Assembly (NCBI RefSeq): GCF_021462225.1
Contig: NC_061802.1
Span: 9,939,859-10,003,858, forward strand
DNA from: Girardinichthys multiradiatus
Lineage: Eukaryota > Chordata > Actinopteri > Cyprinodontiformes > Goodeidae
DNA length: 64,000 bases
Reading direction: 5' to 3'
Part shown: piece after piece, positions 21,434-33,259 of the stretch
How positions within the stretch are numbered: position 1 is the first letter of the stretch
How the letters are laid out: each line of letters begins with the position of its first letter
The notes under the pieces: generated by a model
The model's database searches: none
Seen by the model: the letters and a program-made list of their open reading frames with translations, nothing else
What the model was told of the DNA's origin: nothing
Position numbers and translations under genes: made by a program

Positions 21434-22203
21434 TATGTTTACCATTGAAAAAGCACTTTCATGCATAGTGCCTTTAAAGTCTATGAGGCTTTATGACGGC
21501 TCTGTTTGTGGCACTGTGAGAGATCCATCTCCTGCAAAGGTAAGTAACCTTTTGAAAATTTTCCATACCAAAAGTGTTTCCATTCTATTCTATTAAAAAC
21601 AAATGCGAAGCCTAGCGAGTTTGCCATTGACGTTAAATGATAGTTTACATCGAGAACACCTAGGTAAAAAAACATCTTACTACTCACAGAGGAGATGACC
21701 TCACTCATCTAAGCAATGTGCATTACAGCCCCTTAAGTAAAGCAAGCTGACTGGTATCCTTTTGGGAAGTTTGTCTTTTTTCAGGAACAAAGTTTAAGCT
21801 TAAGTTGAATGGAGCAGTGTAAAATTCTCCTCAGTGCTCTCAAACTCCTCTACATAATTTCTGATAAGATCTCAACCGATAAAGAACCTGTTTGCTGAGC
21901 TTTGTCCAACATTATATCCATTATTCTCTTTTAAACATGCTCTATTTAGTACTGGCAGGGGATTCAAACCATGAGCCAATCCTGGCCTGACACCAGTATG
22001 ATTTAAGACTGCTGAGCATTAGATGAATGACCTCCTACAATGTGTGTGTTAAGCTCATCTCTCCGACCCAAAGCAGAGATTTCACTCTGGCACTGAACCA
22101 ACTGAAGGAGGATGTAAGTGTGATTGTTCTGCATGTGTAAACACCTACATATGAAGATGTGTGTATGTTCAGCTTCCTGTCTGTGTCTTTTATGGACTGC
22201 CTG

Positions 22204-22418
22204 ACGTGACGCTGATGGTGTAGGGGCGAAAGCGCACAACCATATGCAGAGGCTATAGTCCTCAAAGCGGCTGTCCGGGGTTCAGTCCCGGACCCGGTGA
22301 CATTTGCCAAATGTCTCCCCCTCTCTCTACCCCTCTTTCCAGTCTGCCTACTGTCAAAAAAATAAATAAATAAAGGCCACTAGTGCCGAAAAAAATATCT
22401 TTAAAAAAAAAATATATA
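22204..22418 (+). mobile_element. tRNA-derived SINE with perfect 18-bp target duplication
   Basis: The 18-mer TCTTTTATGGACTGCCTG occurs at 22186-22203 and again at 22419-22436, directly bounding the element. The body has a tRNA-like head (A box GGTGTAGGGGCG, B box GGGGTTCAGTCCCGG), the middle ATTTGCCAAATGTCTCCCCC and an A-rich tail. The exact duplication makes this a recent insertion by LINE machinery. Confidence 0.95.
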
Positions 22419-22724
22419 TCTTTTATGGACTGCCTGTTGGTATTCTACAGAGTGTAGCTTCCCCATTTACTGTGAGTGAAAATGAGAATAAGAGCAAAGG
22501 AGAGGAGGGGAAGTGTTACTGAGTTTCTTACAGCTCCAAAGGGAGATTTAATCTCTCTCATAAACTGACACAAATTGAACACAAGTGTCTGCATTTTGTA
22601 TCTCGTGACAGGACATTGAAATTTACTGGCAGGTGAAGGAAAACACACAGGGCTCATCACTCTGAGTAGGAAACTGCAATAGCTCTCCAAAGAGAACAGC
22701 TATGTGTTTAGTTTGTTTTATTAC

Positions 22725-22854
22725 CTTTACTGGACATGTAGTGTTTGCTGGGTGTGGTGAAGCCTCTGCTGCCGTGGCTGTTGATGGCGGCAACCCTGAA
22801 CTGATACCAACGCTGAGGCTTCAGATCGGACATAACCACATTCTCAGAGAGGGT
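22725..22854 (-). CDS. anos1: anos1 exon 6 (second half of FnIII-1)
   Basis: A 130-bp exon with acceptor TTTTTCCAG and donor GTAATAAA. It reads [39 protein letters not shown] and MSSK. Human anosmin-1 has [20 protein letters not shown] and VHGTRGFTAPSKHF here, one of the best conserved parts of the protein. It encodes the E, F and G strands of the first fibronectin type III domain. It starts in phase 0 after exon 5 and leaves one base for exon 7. The neighbouring SINE insertion at 22204-22418 is about 300 bp away. Confidence 0.95.
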
Positions 22855-25800
22855 CTGGAAAAACATCACAAGATGAAAACTGCTCAGAAAATGCAGTTTA
22901 ATGCAATACCTTAATTCTTTTAGATTTATAACAAGTTTACAAATTTTACATAGTACTAAGCATGGGTGGGTTATCGGGATAAAGGTGTGCTAAGGTTTTA
23001 ATACTAAAACTTCAAACGAATTATTCTGACTCAGCATTTTCATATTATTCTCTCTTCAATTATTAGGTATCTGTAACATAATATCCTAGTTAGGATCATA
23101 CATACCTTGAACCAAAGATGCGAGTAATTTTGACCCCACAGAATCAATATAAAACGCTGCATGCACAGCCTAGCCATTACTGGTTGGACATTTAACGAGA
23201 ACCAGAACCTAGCACACACAACTGATAAACCATAAACATGGTTTATTGCCTGAATAATAGATAATTATTTATATAGTTATCTATCAATAACAGACAATTA
23301 TTTTAGAAAGTGACAATACTGATTTTAATGTGTTGACAGATTAGTTGTAATGGCCTACTGACTGAAAAAACAGTTGTAGAGTAGTTAGCTGTTTGAATGA
23401 GGCGGATTTTGGAATAATGGGCAAGAAAAGAACAATAAACATAGTTGGCACCACTCCAGAACATGAATGCGCAGGATTTTGGATTAGGGAGGATCACGTT
23501 GTTCTGCATGGAAGAATCCAAAGCGAATAAGGCCAGTGATCAATAACAAAAAAATAATAATAATAAAACAATTTTAAAAATATGATGAAGAAATATTCCA
23601 GTGGGACAGAGAGCAGCAGGGACCTGTTTGCTGTCATCACAATTAAGTCTTACCACAGCAGATACATTTGTTCTCTACTAGACCCCTAAGCCTTTACTGA
23701 CTCGATATAATTTGATATATGAGCTGTGCAGATAATCGCACACTGAATACCTCTTCAGCTCAACACAAAACAGTCTGAAAATACAATAAGCAAATAAAAG
23801 AGTGAAGAGTGAGGAGTAAAACATCAAGCACATGGACAGCTGTGTACCGTCTGTTGCACGCACTCCAGTATATCCAACTCTGAATTGGACTGGGGGGAGT
23901 GTGCAACTGAACATTTAGCATTTTGTGGGAGTGTGTCTCAAGAGAATACAAAACTCTCTCAACAAGTCACAACTCCTCAGATTTAACTGTTAATATTTTG
24001 TACTATTTGGTCTCAGGGAAGACAATACCTTTCTGTTTTATGACTGCTACTTATTTTAAATGCGGTTAACAAATTTTGTACTTTTTTTGGAGTAATTATC
24101 ACTAACTGCTGACTGGTATTTCTGTAAGTAGCTACAACCTAAATACCTGGGCCTGAGACAGCTCGTTTACAGTGAAAATAATTGACCACAAATTCTTTTA
24201 ATTTATTTATTTGCTATTTGATGGTCAACTCTTAAAGGGGACATAATTTGCAAAATCCAATTTTTAAGCCCTTAAATGCATGTTGTTGTGTACTTGGAGT
24301 CTCTAGGAATGCAGAAAAGTTGAATTTAGTCTCTCTCAGGTGCTGCATAGATATGTTTATATTTTGTTTGGGTCATATTTTTCAATACGTTGAGTTTTCG
24401 CTATTCTCTATTTTTGAAAGTTTTTTTGAATTGTTACATCACAGTATTTGCTACTGAACTACTAAACAAGTTCATGGACTTCTGGCTAACTAATTTCGCC
24501 ATTTTTATTTCTCGCTGTGATTTTGTTGCATTTGCAGTTCCACTTTATATAGACCACAACTGAAAGATTTATGTGTGAAAAGGAAGGATTTAAAGCATTA
24601 TATGACTTCTTTAAGACTCCCACATGGTTGGGCGTACTTGACTCTGACGTCCGCAAGACACGTCCGCACAAAGATACATTTTTACAAATGCATAAGTGGT
24701 GTTACACGATAAACTGCTTGCTGAGGAAAAGTCTCCATGTCTCCAACTGTTTTATATGTGACATGCTGCTCTAAACAACCAGTTGCGAGGAAGTGGAATT
24801 TCAATGTCACTTTGTGCCTCACTGACAGGTGTTTTGCCCTTCTTTGTCCCAGTCTGGTTTAATGACCTTTTATGCAACCTTCTTTTCTTTTTATTTTTCA
24901 AAAGCTACAAAACAAATTAATTATTCCTCCTTGTCCAATGACGCCATGGCAGAAACTGTGTAAAACATAGGAAATTTTGTGGGAGCTTTTATACTACTAA
25001 ACATATACACTGCTGAAAATTAGCAAAAGCGGTTGTTTTAACTGTAATTATTTAAAAAGTGACATTTTCAAAAACACTAAACTTTTCTGTCCTAACAGTC
25101 AGTTTAAAGTTATTTATTCAAAATGCCAGAGAAAGTGTCAATGCAGTTTGCTCAGGCTGAATAGAGCAGCACTGCTAGCTTGTTGCAGTTCAGTCTCAGT
25201 CGGCTGCTTAAAAAGACTCCTGTAGCTTTTCTTGGCTTACAAGAAAGACAAAAACTTCATGTGGAAACTAATGGAGAACTACTCATCACTATTATTAAGG
25301 TATTGCTGTTTTATACCTACTGCTAGTGAGCCACCTGAACAGACAGCAACACTATTTAATCAGCTGATATTAGCTTGTTAAACTGGTGGTGTTCTACTGT
25401 TAATCCTTAAAGTGAGGAAAGGGATAATATATTTTGGATTATATTATTTTGCACAAAAAGAACTTAAAAACTACAGCTAGTTTCAGAGGGTGCTTATTCT
25501 TTGTCAAAATCTATGTGTAAAACTCAAAACAATTAATGTTATGAATTTCATTATTATAACTGGTCCTGGGTTGGTAAGAGATTCTCACAGAATGAGGGTG
25601 TAGCCAAAAGTGGGGGTGGGGCACCACTCAATTACTCTATACTTAACACAGCTAGAGAAAACTCTGGTCTCTCCAGCACTTTCCCTGGCAACTCATTAAA
25701 ATGACTTCAAATCATAGAAAAGGTATTTGACCTAATAATTCTTTTCCTAAATAACAATTAAAGTAAAATGTATATAAAAGTTATTGTGCCCTGGTCAACA

Positions 25801-26747
25801 GATTTCTAAATATAGTTTCCTTAAAAGCAGAACATACAATCCATTAATGAAAGATTTACTGAATAGTTTCTGTACAGAGTGAATTAAGTTATTCTGCATT
25901 GGCAGCTATATCATAAAATGGGGAAAAACTTCAGATGAACACTAAAAGAATGTGTTAATATATAAGTTAAACCATCTGGTCAAATTATGGTTGAAACTGC
26001 CAGAGACTCATGTTCTGTCTTTCTGACAGTTTGGATGTGATGACAGTTTAAAAACTGCTCATCCACACTCCATCGAAGACACACAAACATGCACACATAC
26101 ACGGGCACTGTCATCTATTTAAGTCCATAATGAGCATTCAGTCATTCAGAATCAGCCGGTGGAAAGACTGTGGCTGCCTGTGGTTCCCTTTTAAGTTGTG
26201 CTTATTTACCTAACCTCACACAGACACACACATGGACATGCAGTTCACACACACAGTCATTTACACAAATATACACGCACACACACATGGGTTTACCCTG
26301 GCAGAGTGGGAGAGACTGGTTGGGGTGGAGAGGGTTAGACAGCAAGGCAGCAGACTGATGAGGTGGAAACAGTCTAGCATCCATCTCCATAACTGGGATG
26401 TTTCATCATTTAAGGCAAATTGAGAGTTATGAGGTAAAGATATGTTAGAAATGCTGTGGTGAGTTGCTCCACAGTTAAAGGCACAGGAGCCGTTTTTAAT
26501 GCTTAGATTGAATGCTGGTAGACACACTTTGTTCCGGTAGCCAGCATACTTATATTATTAAACCCCCCCACCACTGACACTCATTAATAAGGGATAATTT
26601 GTTATAAGACAAATGTTTATGTCTCTAAACCATGCAATATAATCCATTCATCACCTCTCTACTCTGTGATTTCTCTCTGTATTACCATTTCAAAATATCA
26701 CAGCTTTATTAGAGGTGTAGTAATAGGCTGCTATGTTCATTACTCAC
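22855..26747 (-). other. anos1: anos1 intron 5
   Basis: A 3.9-kb AT-rich intron. From about 24232 the text AAAGGGGACATAATTTGCAA resembles the end of a common fish DNA transposon (usually 'aaaggggacctattatgcaa'), and the element might extend towards 25650. I did not find a matching far end, so this is only a suspicion. A CA-rich microsatellite lies at 26214-26290. Other parts show nothing recognisable. Confidence 0.7.
26214..26290. repeat. Impure (CA)n tract
   Basis: Interrupted CA-rich microsatellite (ACACAGACACACACATGG and similar). Short open frames across it are artefacts. Confidence 0.8.
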
Positions 26748-26932
26748 CATGACAACAGTAGCCCACGGAGAGGCGTGGTCCTCACTGGGGTGAATGCCGA
26801 TGTTCCAGCGGGACTGAAGTATGTAAATGACAGGCTCCATGCTTACATTGAACTTTGACACCCACGCCACCTTCACATGACCCTCTGGGTCCTCCACAAA
26901 GCTCATCTCTTTGCGAGGTTTCAAGGGAACAC
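26748..26932 (-). CDS. anos1: anos1 exon 5 (first half of FnIII-1)
   Basis: A 185-bp exon with acceptor CTGCTTGCAG and donor GTGAGTAA. Two bases complete the Gly codon from exon 4, then 61 codons follow: [60 protein letters not shown], M. The human equivalents are [31 protein letters not shown] and WNYGIHPSED, so this is clearly anosmin-1. It covers strands A to D of the first fibronectin type III domain, which in human takes part in FGF receptor and heparan sulfate interaction. The basic KPRKE linker after the WAP domain is retained. Confidence 0.96.
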
Positions 26933-29043
26933 CTGCAAGCAGAAGACAGGAAAAAATTTACAGTGTGCTTTTCTGTTTTTTTATTTTGGTCAAATCAATT
27001 ACAATACCAGGGAGAGCAGAAAGTGTTGGCAGAAACCGGTTTTGGTTTTTGTGGGTTAACTATATTTTTAAATGAGCTGTGTGCAGAACTTAGTCAAATC
27101 AAGAGGTAAGGTTGGACACTGAACCAACTGAATATTTTTTACCTCTTTGTCTAAAAGAATTGGTCTATTAAAATATAAAAAAAAAAAAACAAGAAGTGAA
27201 CAAAAACTGTCTTGTTGACTTAGGACAATAGTTGAAACCAGATAATTATGCAATTAAAACCCATTTTTCAACGCAGCTACATTGACACTATTTCAGAAGT
27301 ACTTTATTATCAATACTTTTTCATTACTGTAAAATTAGAAATAGAAAACTTACTCAAGTGTGTTTTTTCTTTTTGTATTGCTGCAACAGTCACATCCTTA
27401 CCACACCCTAGGCAGTCCAGCCTCAGTGGGGCCATTCAGGATTTGATATGCAATAAAACAAGCAGCTTTCAAAAAGGTTTCTTCCATTAAATGTGGTTTC
27501 TCTAATTTTACCAGACATGTTGTTTTAGGCAAATTACACTTAGTATGTTTAAACCTTTAGCTGCATGGGCCAGATTTCATGACAAATACTTGAAGTCCTT
27601 TAGTGTGTTGTCCTTATAGAAAAAGCATCAGCAACTAATTAAATTAATTCAAATATATTACATGTGTAAGATGAAAAAAGCCCCCTTCACATTGGACTAA
27701 GACTACACTAACAGTGTTCAAACACTAATAAGTTAGTAAGCTTATTATTTTATTGAGATTTAAAGCATGGCTCTACTGCACACTTGGAACATGACATAGT
27801 AGGTTTTTCCGTACTCTGTCTTTCTTAGCAATCCAATCCCAGGGCTACCTTATTAGGATCACAAATGCACAAGGATATTTCCTTACAATCTGCAGAATTT
27901 CTCTGAACTTATCAGCATCATAATGATAACCATGGGATTCTCTGTAAAATTATAGTAAACGTAAACCAAATAAGCTGCAGCTAATAGTTTTTCCTTCTTC
28001 CCCTTGCTATCACTAAATACGACTCCAGAATTTCTCTTTGACCGCATAATATACAATTTTTTCAATTAATCTGCAGCCTGAAATCTCACAACATCTTTCA
28101 GTCTCTTTTAGCCTGTTAACAGTATATCGGCAATTTGGAGATGGGCATATTTTTTCTTCTACTGGGAGCCCTTCTCCATGGAGTCTGGAGTGCATACCAG
28201 TCTCTATGTACAGTGCATTTGCGTACAGGGAGTGCTGCCAACATGGTGTGAGCATGATTAAGTTGCAGCCTAATCCTCTACTCAGCAACCAAGTGCAAGA
28301 TATGCTGCCACTATGATCATTAACCATTAAAATTGCTTTGTGCATTCTCAAAACAATTAAACTCTCTAACTCCATTATGAATGTTGGGGAGCATTTTCAC
28401 CCCAAAAGATCCCTCCGATACATTGCAGGCAGCATCCATGTTCTGGCTGTTTTTAATGTTGTTGTGTGGTCTTAGTCCATTGTTAGGGGATTGTACTTAA
28501 CTCTCCAAAGATTTAAATGGAATCCCCCAAGGCCTACATTTAAGGCCTGTTTAATTTTCCATTTCTAATACTATTAAAAAGAATATGTATATAGCTTAAG
28601 TGCACCTTTATGCAGATAACTCCATACTTTGTTCAGTTAGCTCTATTGTAAGGCAGGCTGTTGACAAGCTTCAAATTGCCTATCAGCAGCAGCAGGACTC
28701 ATTGTTTTTCAGATATCTGTCCCTTATCTCAGATAATGCTCGTATTTCTGCTCTAGACCTTATCGGCAGTGTCTCATTCTACAAATATTTGGGTATTTGG
28801 CTGGAAGATAGCCTTCCTTCCAGAGTGCATGCTGACAATTTAGTAAGGTAATAATGGGCTTTTCCTTGCTGGATAGATAAAGCTTAAATAAAATAACACA
28901 ACAAAACTAACAAAAAAATAAGAAAAACTTAATAAGAAAAACAACAATAGTGATAAATTTAATAAAATAGAGAATTAGCTGTAAATCCTACTATGAATGT
29001 TCCAAATTTCCTAAAACAAGGAATTGGAAGGAATTATATTTAC
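26933..29043 (-). other. anos1: anos1 intron 4
   Basis: A 2.1-kb intron. It contains an A-run near 27176 and a LINE fragment at about 28500-28855 (listed separately). Elsewhere it is AT-rich without recognisable features. Confidence 0.75.
28500..28855 (+). pseudogene. LINE reverse transcriptase fragment
   Basis: The plus-strand reading has GIPQGLHLRPV at about 28524, then after stops HLYADNSILCSVSS (28602) and VSFYKYLGIWLEDSLPSRVH (28770). These are RT motifs 4 to 6 of L1/Tx1-like fish LINEs, with catalytic YADD mutated to YADN. Several stops and no flanking LINE structure show an old fragment. Confidence 0.75.
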
Positions 29044-29251
29044 CTTTATATGAATTGGCTGGAGCTTGACAAGTGTGTCCACAGCCATTAAAGCAGCACT
29101 TTCTGGAAGAAGGACAGTCCTGGTCTATTGAGCAGCTCTCAACACAGGCTGCAGCGAATCCTGTGGCTCGCTGAGGCGGGTTGCAGTCTCCCTGGCGGGA
29201 CGACCTCACAGAGGCCACAAACTCCCTGCTTGTCACACACTCTGTCTGTTT
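29044..29251 (-). CDS. anos1: anos1 exon 4 (end of Cys box and WAP domain)
   Basis: A 208-bp exon with acceptor TTTCCTTCAG and donor GTAAATAT. It reads [69 protein letters not shown] and one base of Gly. Human has [20 protein letters not shown] and [14 protein letters not shown]. All eight cysteines of the WAP four-disulfide core are present (C from GDC, AAC, ESC, QDC, KCC twice, NGC, HTC). In the preceding cysteine box, human TSCEF appears here as TSREF, so one Cys is replaced by Arg. The exon starts in phase 0 after exon 3 and ends in phase 1. Confidence 0.96.
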
Positions 29252-30109
29252 CTGAAGGAAAGTGGCAACCCAAGGGGTACTATGGTTATTATTATTACTG
29301 TAGTTCACAGTGGTTAGAATTTGCGGTACCTCAGAATACACACCAAAAAAAAAAAAAAAAAATCACATAGGCAAGGTAAATTTTTTCATGCTGAAAGTCT
29401 AAAATCTACTGCTCAGATTTCCCCATTAAAAGCAGAAGTGTGAGAGCATGTATATTGGTATGTGTATTCCCCTTTCTGCTCACATGTCTGCAGTTTAGCC
29501 AGATGTAAACACAAGGTTTACCTAATGGTTCTGAATTACCCTGTGGTCCTAACCAGCCAGCCAGTCAGTAACACGCTTCAGCTATTGTGATGAAAAACGA
29601 ATCTATCTGAAAACCGCAGCAATTGGCTCTACAAATAATCATTTAGGGCCACACACACACATGCAAAATACAGATGAAAGAGATGTACAATCTTCTGTAT
29701 GCACGGAGAAGCTCTCAATGTTTAGGTTTGCGACACAAACACACAAGGAAGATTATACGTCCATAAACACGCTGTGAAAATCTTTAGGATGCCAAAAAAT
29801 GCAAGTTAATCCTAGAGGAGAGACAATGTCACCAAGAGGAGGGATAGTGAGTACATCGATAGAAAGCTGAAGCTGGAACTGCCAGGCAGAAGTCCTAGTG
29901 GAAGACCACAGAGGAGATTTTTGAATGGAGTCAAAGAGGACATGAAGGTAGTTCATGTGAGAAAAGAAGATGCAGAAGATATGGTTAGATGGAGACAGAT
30001 GACTTGCTGTGGCGACCCCTGAAAAGGAAAAGCCGAAAGACGAAGAAGAGACAATGCCACCAAGGTTGCTGTGACTTTCAGAAACACATTTTCTATAATT
30101 CTATCTTAC
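29252..30109 (-). other. anos1: anos1 intron 3
   Basis: An 858-bp intron. It holds a 17-A run at 29344-29360 and the 3' end of an RTE-like LINE at 29848-30055 (separate entry), which stops only about 55 bp from exon 3. Confidence 0.85.
29848..30055 (+). mobile_element. RTE-like LINE, 3' terminal fragment
   Basis: The plus-strand reading has YIDRKLKLELPGRSPSGRPQ, RRFLNGVKEDMKVVHVRKED and DMVRWRQMTCCGDP, followed by a stop and GAAAAGCCGAAAGACGAAGA. This is the C-terminal tail and purine-rich 3' end of a common fish RTE-type LINE (usual ending WRQMIRCGDP and AAAAGCCGAAAGAAGAAGA). It is a 5'-truncated insertion in intron 3 of anos1, antisense to the gene. Confidence 0.8.
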
Positions 30110-30172
30110 CTCACATAACTTTGGAGAGATCACCCTCCTGGTTTCCCATAATTCTTTGCATGGTTGAAGGCA
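30110..30172 (-). CDS. anos1: anos1 exon 3 (cysteine box, 63 bp)
   Basis: A 63-bp exon found by reading the minus strand between acceptor TGATTTACAG and donor GTAAGATAG. It encodes 21 codons, starting CLQPCKELWETRR and ending ISPKLCE. Human anosmin-1 starts this exon CLEPCKESGDLRK. The phase is 0 on both sides and fits exons 2 and 4. The human segment HQCQSFCEPLFPK is represented by ISPKLCE, so one cysteine is Ser or lost and about five residues after CE are absent. Reading through the donor meets a stop (GTA AGA TAG), which supports splicing here. Confidence 0.85.
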
Positions 30173-31154
30173 CTGTAAATCAAAACAAAACACAGTACTG
30201 TACGTCTGTATACAAGTGAACAAACACAGTTACTCATAGACTGAGGTTCACATATTGGTGTGTGAGTTTGAATGAACTATGGTTCAGTCAGTCACGACAA
30301 ACGTATCGATTTATGAGTCGAGAGATGAAGGCGGCTCCACTGCAACCTCAGGGCAATGCGTATTAAATCAGAAATGCTGCAGTTATGTTGAATTTAGAGA
30401 GAAGACGACATAGTAACCATTTTAAGGTCATGTACATTGATTTCTGATACTGCATGGTGTTAAATATAATATAGATATTTTGAATATCTGCTGAAATTTT
30501 AGTAAGATGCCATGTTATCTTAAAATAGGATCACAGATTATTAGGAGTATAACGGTATACAAAAACCTTGGTTTGGTATGTTTCCTGATGTTAAAGTTCA
30601 GTATGTTTTTGGTTTGCTTCAATGAAAAAATATAAATAAAAAATATATATAAATAAAAAAGGTTCCTTTCAAAGAATCTTTCTCAATTTTTGAAAATTAT
30701 TTTCTTTTCTTGTGCTCTGAAATGTAAAAAATGATTGTTCACAATTACATTTGAGATAACGATAAAATCATATCTTTCAATCAAAACATCCTTTTGTTGT
30801 GGTTTGTATTCACAGTGAGGACCTTGGCCAATAAATAAGAAATTGTGATACATAAATTTATTTTCCTATACAATAATATAGCCATGTTTAAACATACCTT
30901 CACTACAAAACAAATGTTTTTACTATTCTAATGTGTTTACTTTATTACCCTCAGTCTTCGTGCAGTTATTACATTTAATTACTTTATAATTACAGTTTGA
31001 AAAAAAATCTTAAGAGGGCCTTGAAAGCCAAGACGTTAGTAAAGCAAAGTTCTGTCAACACAGACTCATTTTCTGCATAAGGGAACGCAAGATGAGGGTA
31101 ACTATCCATAAGGGCCCAAAGTCATTCGTAATGCTGCCTGGTACTACACTATGT

Positions 31155-31376
31155 TGAGGTTATTTGAGGCAACAGCGACCGAGTGGGTAAGGTAATCGTC
31201 TTGCAATCAAAAGGTTGTATATTTCGATTCCAGCTTCCTCCTGCTACATGTCAATGGGCCCCTGCGGCAAGGCACTTAAGTTGCATACCGACCTGCTTGA
31301 ATGTGGCTCTAGTGTAAAGCGCTTTGAGTGGCTGGAATGAATGGAGAAGTGCTATATAAATTCAGTCCATTTAGGT
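31155..31376 (+). mobile_element. tRNA-derived SINE (family also found in the 53.8/61.3-kb nest)
   Basis: A box-like GCGACCGAGTGGGTAAGG, B box-like GGTTGTATATTTCGATTCC, body CAGCTTCCTCCTGCTACATG and GGCAAGGCACTTAAGTTGC, and end TATATAAATTCAGTCCATTT. The same body and tail occur in the SINE at 53816-53943 plus 61246-61374. Confidence 0.85.
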
Positions 31377-31727
31377 GTCAATTTTAGATGCACCTCCTCA
31401 GCTATATAAATGGTCTTGGAAAATTTAGGCAAAGGGGTATGAATATAGAATGTTTTCATTTGGTTGATTTTAATTCATTGTTTGTATGGTTTAATTTGCA
31501 CTATGTGGATGTAGAGAAAATTTACAAATGCAGAAGGTTTTATATATAATTTAATGTAAATATAATATACTATTAATAGGTTTTGATCATTTTAGGGAGG
31601 ATTTTACTTTCCCATCCTAGATCAGTAGTATTCATTCTGATCTTCAACTAAAAACTAGTGCACTCTTATCTAATAATTAGATAGCTTTAGAAATCTGTTG
31701 ATTGCTTTTTATTTAGGGGTAGATTGA

Positions 31728-31862
31728 AGGGGGCTGAATAAACATCCATTCCAAACTTTTTGGATTTTTATTTGCAAAATCTCACTAAAATACATTTAAG
31801 CATATGGGTGTTACGAAACAAAATCGAAAAAGTTCAAAGGGTATGAACACTTCTGCAAGGGA
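31728..31862. repeat. Tc1 terminal-repeat fragment
   Basis: GGGGGCTGAATAAACATCCA, TTTTTATTTGCAAAATCTC, AAAATACATTTAAGCATATG and GGTATGAACACTTCTGCAAG are the order of motifs in a Tc1 inverted-repeat region. No transposase is attached. Confidence 0.65.
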
Positions 31863-33259
31863 CAATCGAGATGAATTCCAGCTGACTGATCAAATTGGTA
31901 CAAATAACAAAAAATTAAATTAACATCTGTTCAGTTCTGTTCCAGAAAATGAACAATGAGCATTTTCCAGAACAATTTCCCCAACAGCAAAAGATTAAAG
32001 AAATAAAAAGAAGTAATGGTCTATTGATGAGAATGAATAAAGTATCGTGCAGTTAGAAGATTTCCAGCAGCAGATCTTATAGTATAAGCCAGCAAAGCAC
32101 ACACTCCCAAAGCGCACTCATCTGGTTTGCCACCTCAGTGAACTGGTGAGTGATGTCCCTCACCAAATTAAAACCAGAAAGCATATAAAAACTGTGGTTT
32201 CACCCTGAACCTTCTCTCCCCCGCCTCCTTTTTCTCCATGCCTGTCTGTCTCCCTCAGCTTCCTGCTGCGCCTGGCTTCAATCATCTCTCCAGTCCATAC
32301 TCTCCCACTGGTTCCAGAAGAAGAAACATGATTTAACAAATTATAGAAAAACTTCCTCTTTGCTCAGCTATGTGGGCTAACTCTTTAATAAAACTGAACA
32401 GCTAACAAACTTATTGAGGCAGGATTGTTTGAAAAAGTCTTAACCAGACACTTGCGGTGGTAGATACTTAGAATGAAATCATGTGGATCAAGGGTTCTCG
32501 AATGACCTTCTAAGCAAAGTTATTAAAGACATATGTGCTTGGTTTTTACACTTTTGAAAAATTAGGATACCCCTTCAACACCTCACCAGAGTTGGGTCCA
32601 GTGTCTGCTCTACAGGAAGTTCCATGCATGCAGCAACTACAGTATTTGTATGAAATGCCTGCAAATTGCCATTATGAGGGCTGAAGTAATAGGTACTTCA
32701 TAGTTTATCTTAAAAAATATTATAATTATGTTTCACCTAGATGCATTGATCCCACCATTACCTTTCAGTTTATTCAAAGGAGCCTCCTATGCATGTAGGT
32801 CTTTGGATTATTGGTGTTTCCATGCTGATGGTGTATTTTCTGTATTTATTCTAGTTTGCTTTTGCTTAATCAGAAACTAATGTAAATGCTTAATTTGTCA
32901 TAAAGAGAGAAAAAATGGCCCATAACATATCAATTACCCTAAAGCTGCGCAATTCATTTAATTACAGAAATCATCAGTAACATCATTAGTGTTTGGGTGC
33001 AATATTCAGTGGCATATAATATGTTGTGGTATGCATTCATGCTTTGCATAGCTATGATATATTTGGCCAGTTGAATGCAATTAAAGTTTTCTTAATGCCC
33101 AGAGCAGGAATATTTCTTTAGTGACTGGGATGCTAGCATGGAGAGAGGTGAAGGAAGTGTCTGGAAAATGAGGGATAATCATAATCAATATTGTTATTGC
33201 AATTCTCAGCCACAGTATCGCAGTTAAACATTTTTCTAAAATCATGCAGCTCTTACTTA

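Larger units (their letters stand above)
12449..22724 (-). other. anos1: anos1 intron 6, repeat-rich
   Basis: A 10.3-kb intron. Its recognisable contents are listed separately: TGTCAT-type repeat, SINEs, L2 tail, TG microsatellite, MITE and Tc1. The remaining stretches (12449-13977, 15660-16500, 16630-17620, 17810-18340, 18570-20260, 21436-22185, 22440-22724) are AT-rich and show no exon or named repeat to me. Confidence 0.8.
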
